From Panopea generosa (taxonomy: Eukaryota; Mollusca; Bivalvia; Adapedonta; Hiatellidae): 64,000 nucleotides of DNA. Of the stretch, positions 58,536 to 64,000 are shown one piece after another. Below the pieces are notes generated by a model that was not told where the DNA came from, did no database searches, and saw only the letters and a program-made list of their open reading frames with translations. The translations under genes were made by a program, and so were the position numbers. Numbering within the stretch: the stretch's first letter is position 1; the number at the start of each line of letters is the position of its first letter. The DNA is taken from the NCBI GenBank assembly GCA_029582155.1, contig CM055907.1:33105983-33169982 (forward strand), read 5' to 3'.

Positions 58536-58945
58536 GGCAGTAAGTTTTAAATTCCAAGTTTCAAATTTTAAGTTTCAAAGTATGAATTTTTCTAAGTTTA
58601 ACATTATTTCATGAAATTAAGATGATCAAATGAGTAACTTACACATTGTATACACACTTATGAACAAAGGTGACATTTAAATGAATGCAATTTGTAAAGT
58701 TGTTAAAATACTGTACTTTAAGACTGTCAGCTGACATTAACCAGAGTGTGAGACCCAAGCTTGACCCGTACCTTTATGTCCTCTGTTTCCGAACGTGTGT
58801 GTTTATACACCATTAATCACTGCCAACTGCCAATTAGATTTGTTTTTGTTTAGTATTAAATGATTAGAATTGGGAGACTATGTTATTCTATGATTCTCTG
58901 GGATGTATGCATGTATTTGTAGTTTTGAATCACTTCAAAGTTCGT

Positions 58946-59154
58946 GAGCGCGTGGTCTAGTGGTAGAGCACCGAACCCATGATCGGAGGGTCGTGGGTTC
59001 AATCCTCCCCCACGGCTATGTGTGGTGTCCTTGAGCAAGACACTTTTTCCACATATGCTTTGTATTGGTTCTACCCAGGAAGACTTCGAGCGTGATTTGT
59101 CTAAGTTGTAAGAACTTGTTTCACAATCGAAGTTAAATAAATAAGTTTAAACTC
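58946..59154 (+). mobile_element. tRNA-derived SINE, family B, full copy
   Basis: Head GAGCGCGTGGTCTAGTGGTA (box A), box B GGGTTCAATCC, central GTCCTTGAGCAAGACACTTT and tail CACAATCGAAGTTAAATAAA. An 8 bp target-site duplication AAGTTCGT lies at 58938-58945 and 59155-59162. Confidence 0.9.
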
Positions 59155-59162
59155 AAGTTCGT

Positions 59163-60010
59163 TATTAAAGAAGAATTGTTCCGCAGATATGTGTTTTTGA
59201 ATGTATTAAACCCCAGCCTCTGAATTACAAATAGTGACTTGTAACAAAAGAAGAAGTTGCAATATAAAACCTACACACATGGAAGTAAGAAATTGGCTTT
59301 TGAGTAAATGCAATTCTTAATTATCCAGTTGCAACATACAATTTACACACATGGAAGTTAAAAAAGGTCATTCAAATGAATTAAAAATATTAAAAAATAG
59401 AATAAAGCAATCATAATTATGGCGGATAATACCCTCCATAGACAGTATCATACACTTTGTGCAATATGCTCATAGGCAAATATATGCCATATGACACTAT
59501 CCAGCAAAGGTTAAAAATTAATATTTGGAACTAGAAGACTCGGTAATGATGTCAAATGGCAAGTTATAGGTAAAATACACAATATGATTTAACGAAAAAA
59601 CAATGCAAGTTATACAAAAAATATAAATACAACTCAACAACGCTTCATCTAAAGTTACTTTAAAAGGGTATGAAATGTTGACATAGAACCAGTCATATTT
59701 AGTGTGCAGCAATGGATGCACCAGTTTAACATGATAATGAATGAAAAAAAAGCTGTCAAATACATCTTTTTTTCGCTAAATAAGGTTTTATTTAATAATC
59801 AATTATTAAATAACCCAACATAATGATAATACAACCAAACCAATGATTAAAAAAACAAACACAATGATTACATAATCAGGGAGGCAGTTTATCAACAGAA
59901 ATGAATGTTTGGTTGTCAAATCATAGGTTTATCACGTCAATGCAAGTTTTTTCGGTACATGACGTTTAACCCTACTTAAAATGAATAAATATGAACTAGA
60001 AATATTGACA
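59163..60010 (+). other. Intergenic, unassigned
   Basis: AT-rich; no recognised feature. Confidence 0.5.
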
Positions 60011-60014
60011 TGAT

Positions 60015-60146
60015 AAATAGAATACCATGCTTTATCAGGTTCTGCACAAAAAAGCAAGGACTCGACAGAGCCTCGTCCTGGATTTTTTCTAAGCTTCATC
60101 TGATAAAGTTGATAATATCAGACCCTTACATGGTATTCTCTATTTA
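60015..60146. mobile_element. Short foldback (MITE-like) element
   Basis: Inverted ends TAAATAGAATACCATG (60015-60030) and CATGGTATTCTCTATTTA (60129-60146). A second inner stem pairs AGGAC (60058) with GTCCT (60076-60080), and CTTTATCAG with CTGATAAAG. No coding capacity. It sits about 170 bp upstream of the proposed FMO TATA box. Confidence 0.55.
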
Positions 60147-60288
60147 TACTACCCAACATTATAATGTTATGGCAACCAAAACATGTTAAATGACTCCATA
60201 CACGAAAACCCATGATATTAACTAATTAAGATGTCAATCCTGACCCTAAGACGCCTCTGGCGTTCCGTAACTTATCGCCTGTTGCAGT

Positions 60289-60351
60289 GGTTAATGTTAT
60301 CAGTGGACTTTTGACAGGGTATAAAAGATAGAGGGTGTGCGTGCAGAACAA
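60289..60351 (+). promoter_or_regulatory. Probable TATA promoter of the FMO-like gene
   Basis: TATAAAAG lies at 60320-60327. A start near 60347-60355 (GTGCAGAACAACATT) would be at the usual spacing. Upstream at 60289-60303 is GGTTAATGTTATCAG, loosely HNF1-like. The strong donor 80 bases downstream supports a promoter with a short non-coding exon. No transcript evidence is available here. Confidence 0.5.
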
Positions 60352-60430
60352 CATTTATATGTCTGTCGAACTTGAAATATAAACCGTTATACTGCAGTAA
60401 CGTAACACTGTATAAACGCCGGCAACTAAG
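60350..60430 (+). other. Probable non-coding first exon of the FMO-like gene
   Basis: About 80 bases between the inferred start and the donor at 60431 (ACTAAG/GTAAGC). It contains no ATG that would extend into the coding exon. Splicing to 63572 would give a ~100 base 5'UTR. The link to the FMO exon is inferred from order, strand and the lack of any other downstream exon. Confidence 0.45.
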
Positions 60431-63400
60431 GTAAGCTCTTCAAATGAATTAGTTTTGTTTCAAAATGATGTTCGTAAATATTCCCCGATCATTTCTTACC
60501 AAAACGTCGGGTTGTGTCTATTATGTTGACCGGCCTGTATTGACCAGTTGGTCTTTGACCAATTGGCCAGCGGTGACTGGGGATTTTATTGACCACCATG
60601 AATATCTATATTGAAGGCACAATTGAGGTGCAATATGTACTAGATTGATTTTAGTTTAACTGTGATTCTAACGGGTCTGAAAAAACACAAAAACATTTGA
60701 AATGAGGTTGGAGAATTATTTTTAGTACGGTGGTTTTACCGGTTTTCGATCACTTATATCGCTGTTAAATATTTCAATATAAAACATTTGTTGACACTAA
60801 ATGCTTATATGTAATGTTTAAATAACTATAAAATAATGATTTTCTACCAAAAAATGTAACAAATACATGGCCATTGCCTTCATAATTCACGGTAGACCAA
60901 TGTGAACAAAATATACTTCAAACAAAATGGCGTGTGGAGATTTCGATCACATGACTGGATAATGTAAAGTGTCAAACTTAAATGACAGGATGCTGTAGAA
61001 GTGTAAATAAATGAAAGTATATAAAACTGTACTGACCTTTCACATGCGTGAATATTTCTCAATGGATTTATTCCAAAAAATTGGCAACTCACTGAACAGC
61101 ATCAAATTGTGTATTTTTTCTAATTTTATTTTTAAATAAATGATAAAGTAACAAATTAAAACTAAGGACTTGTATAGAAGGATAGGAAACTTGCATCTTC
61201 TGGCTATATGTTGATGAAACACTACGCGAAGGATTCCAATTTGCCAATTTCACATTTCTTTTACATAAACTGTAAGTTGTATGTAATCTTAGATGTTTAA
61301 ACATGTTTCAATCACGCAAAATGCTCTTGAATTAAAGATATTGAGGTTTTAAGGAAAATTTATCGTAATTTGTCATTATTTTAGCTGCAGTGTACACATT
61401 TTGTAATCACAAGTACTTCAACATTTTAAAAACAAATTTCTGGAAATGGTATTATTTTGATGAAAATTTCATTCTGCAGTGTAAGAATTTTGATTTGTGT
61501 TCCTGAGAAGAATGGAAGTGAAGATAATTGAAAACAATATTTTGCAAGATTTTGCTTGAATACGCGAGTGTCACAAAATCTCAGTCAGTTGCCTTTCCTC
61601 CTCTGTATAATTCCTTGATTAAAACACAATTTTTTATTTGTAAACTTTATTAATGCAGCATTTTATATCCACCTCTTCTTATCCACTTCTTATAACAAAC
61701 CTTTTCAACTATTTACTTATTTCTACATTTAACAGAGACCTATAAACATATAATTAAGTCACTGATTTAACTTTGTGGTTCTTTATATTTAGTGTGTGAG
61801 AAGTTATATGAATCCTTAACTGGATCCTACTCATAAAGAGCTATGTAAATTGTCCTAACAGTTTGGTTGTTCACAAATACGTTGTGAACTTTTAATTAAT
61901 AAAAATCCCAAAATGGGAAATATCATTGTTGTGATTTAAATTATTTTCTTTTATGAAATACAATTACTATATTCACTTATCTTCATTATCCATTGGGTTT
62001 TATGTCTATCCGTTATATAGTGTATGAGTAGTTAGGAATCCTTACTGAATCCTACTCATATAAATCTATCAGTTCATGTATGTAAATTGTCCCATCAGTC
62101 CAGATGTGTTGCATGTAAAAGAACATAGTATATAAGTTATAGTTGATACCAATTCTATTGGGTTGGTTAATGAATAAAATGATTATTAAAATGGATAACA
62201 AGAGTGGTCAGAAGACCAACAAAGTTCGCCCTCTGGGTGTCTAAGTCCAAAAAGGGCCATAACTGTGCCAAAATGCAATCCAGAGTTATGGTTCTTATCT
62301 CTGTGTGTTCCATTGATGATAGTAAACACACATTCAAAGTTTCATTCATATCCAATGAGTGGTTGCATAGATATCTGAAACTTGTACGCAAAAGTTTAAC
62401 CTGGGTGTCTACAGATAACGCCGACGATGACGCCGCCGGGGTCATGACAATAGCTCTCCTTGGACTTCGTCCCGGTGAGCTAAAAAGCATCTCATTATCA
62501 TAAATAAATAAAATCTGAATAGTTTTGCATGTCAAATCCAACTGAATGTGACAAATTTGATTTTAAATTGCAGCATTAAATGAGAACCAAGATCCCTATT
62601 CTAAAAATGGACAGCACTTAAATACTACTTGACGTCATTCAGACTTTTTCTAAGATGAAATAATTTTTACTACATGCTAGACTGTATCAATGGCGGATCT
62701 GCTCTTTTAAAAAAAAAAAACGGGCTACCACCCACTCATAAACTCCTATATTTTATTAAAATTCACTATATTTCTACTGAAAAACATGTGTGCCAATTCA
62801 GATTTTGTGTTGTACCCCTCTAAACTGAAATCCTGGATCCACTTCTGTGTATAATGGATCAAAATGAAATCATGTGACTCATTTAATACATCACAAAATA
62901 TGTTTTTATCGGAAAGTCTGTTTTAGTCTAACCTAGGCGCATAGCCAAGTTAGAAAATCTCTTTTTGATGTATTATATTGGCATGTTTAAATAAATATCC
63001 TTTTGGCAAATATGATGTCAGTGAGTATATATATATAACATTATATATTGGAAATATATGTATTTAGCCAACTTTTAAAGTTTGAAAAGTCCTGATAAAT
63101 TCCCTTTAACAGTTTTATAAAATCAAATAAAATGTTTATAATAGAATTGTTTTATTTAACTTTTATTTAAACAGTTTACCAGTTTGTCAGAAATTAAGAA
63201 AGAATCTAATCTGCTTAATATTGGAGGTTATTGTCATGCCACGTATATTGGATTTTGTCTCAATAATAAGTCTCCATAATTTATATCAACAAAGATTTTT
63301 GTATTTAATAGAATTGAATTTTCTTTATATTAACTTTTGCATATATTTCCCTCAATATTTATGTCTAAAACTGTATTAAAATCATCACAATATTACATTT

Positions 63401-63571
63401 TCTCCATGTATCAATTTTGTCACAATGTGTAAGAATAAACTTCTCAATAAGATCTTAGGTAAGCTTTTGTGATCATATATATCATGCCAAGTAAATAAAT
63501 GTATTCTAATATAACAGCATGTTTTGGAAAATTATGTCTGAATTGTCCTCAATACAAGTTTTCTTCTGCAG
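60431..63571 (+). other. Probable first intron of the FMO-like gene
   Basis: No coding sequence was recognised. The only defined insertion is the single-core element at 62198-62481. The rest is AT-rich unique-looking sequence, including a short TA run near 63030. Confidence 0.45.
62198..62481 (+). mobile_element. Tandem-core Helitron/pearl-like element F (single core unit)
   Basis: Starts ACAAGAGTGGTCAGAAGACC and ends GGACTTCGTCCCGGTGAGCT, with the GGAC-TTC-GTCC hairpin. It has just one ~180 bp core unit, against about five or six in elements B and E. Orientation is opposite to those copies. Confidence 0.82.
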
Positions 63572-63588
63572 AAATAGACGACCAGATT

Positions 63589-63758
63589 ATGATTAGAACA
63601 GATGCTCTTGTGGTTGGTGCAGGAATATCTGGTCTTGTCACTGCAAAATGTCTGGTAGAGGCAGGACTGTCTGTTACTGTGTTAGAACGGACTGGGGAGG
63701 TTGGAGGTCTGTGGACATTTCGAGAACATGACTATGGCGTGATGAGGTTTACACATAT
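63589..63758 (+). CDS. Flavin-containing monooxygenase-like, first coding exon (partial)
   Basis: The exon starts at 63572 after acceptor 'tttcttctgcag'; Met is at 63589 and the donor GTAAGT at 63759. The 56 complete residues begin MIRTDALVVGAGISGLVTAK. They show a Rossmann FAD-binding fold: GxGxxG at residues 10-15 (GAGISG), a helix, then the acidic end of strand 2 (VTVLER, Glu33), and the FMO-type GGLW at residues 39-42, followed by TFREHDYGVMRFTHM. FMOs use FAD and NADPH to add oxygen to N or S atoms. The NADPH motif and the FMO fingerprint lie beyond the window. Met 63589 is chosen because it puts the glycine motif at the usual N-terminal distance and directly follows a good acceptor. The open frame back to 63499 crosses that acceptor and is taken as intron. 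Exact FMO subfamily is uncertain. Confidence 0.88.
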
Positions 63759-64000
63759 GTAAGTATTTTAATTGTTTAACCATCTTGGTACAAGTTGATG
63801 GGGTGTTAAGTGCCCTTACAACAGGTTACAGGTTCTATCCTAATCTCAGTCCAATGACTCCTCAAAAAGAATACCAAGTAATGCTTCTTAGTAACCAATA
63901 CAGTGGAGTCTTCACTTTGGTCCACATATATCATTCTAGGTCTGATTAACCAGGCCATAAACTTGTATATTAGTATGTAAAAGTGGTATTTTCTAAATAA

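Noticed and set aside
58132..58557. 141-codon minus-strand frame rich in Ser and Leu
   Set aside because: It translates the (AG)n/(ACAG)n microsatellite and has no domain.
58946..59020. A functional tRNA gene on the plus strand
   Set aside because: It is the head of SINE family B; the full element with target duplication was found.
62167..62541. 124-codon minus-strand frame
   Set aside because: Lies across the non-coding tandem-core element F; the same peptide pattern appears in copies B and E in different frames.
63499..63588. Upstream Met as start of the FMO-like protein
   Set aside because: The frame crosses a strong acceptor (TTTCTTCTGCAG) and would add 30 residues before the FAD motif that the family does not have.

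Overview
The window looks like AT-rich animal nuclear DNA, most likely from a bivalve mollusc. The main clues are split eukaryotic genes with GT-AG introns, tRNA-headed SINEs, and non-autonomous elements built from tandem cores ending in phrases such as 'TTATGGCCCTTTTTGGACTTA', a style known from bivalve genomes. I cannot name the species. There are no rRNA genes, no CRISPR array and no bacterial-type operon.

Two host genes are present, both on the + strand. The first is the 3' part of PSMD1, the Rpn2 scaffold subunit of the 26S proteasome. Eight consecutive exons lie at 9390-42124: 9390-9504, 11556-11672, 14028-14130, 33316-33485, 37388-37564, 38286-38456, 41077-41203 and 42054-42124. They join in frame into the last ~349 residues, ending in Trp-Thr-Glu-Asp and a stop codon. 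Upstream exons lie outside the window, so 1-9389 is intron. The second gene is a flavin-containing monooxygenase (FMO-like). Its first coding exon is at 63589-63758. A probable TATA promoter and non-coding first exon lie about 3 kb upstream at 60320-60430. The gene continues past the right edge.

Most of the rest is repeat. In order: a 28-31 bp satellite split by two transposable elements (2040-6180); a 27 bp satellite split by another (7240-9130); a 60 bp minisatellite carrying an exon end and its 5' splice site (11640-13545); a pyrimidine-rich array (14360-16125); several tandem-core, Helitron/'pearl'-like elements (16.9-20.4, 32.3-33.3, 35.5-36.5 and 62.2 kb, among others); a 34-37 bp array (28.1-30.5 kb); 24, 28, 67, 31, 41 and 20 bp arrays in the last PSMD1 introns; a 65 bp array repeating the poly(A) signal (42.35-42.8 kb); a 75 bp array with a 1,124 bp higher-order duplication (44.4-48.45 kb); and a ~170 bp array (49.1-53.9 kb) that holds a TTAA-flanked foldback MITE.

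The most notable pattern is that PSMD1's RNA-processing signals have themselves been amplified in tandem. The 5' splice site of exon 11556-11672 is repeated about 31 times. The 3' splice site of exon 37388-37564 is repeated four times at an exact 67 bp period. A branch-point-like motif is repeated up to the acceptor at 41076. AATAAA is repeated seven times at an exact 65 bp period after the stop codon. The pre-mRNA therefore presents many decoy splice sites and alternative poly(A) signals.
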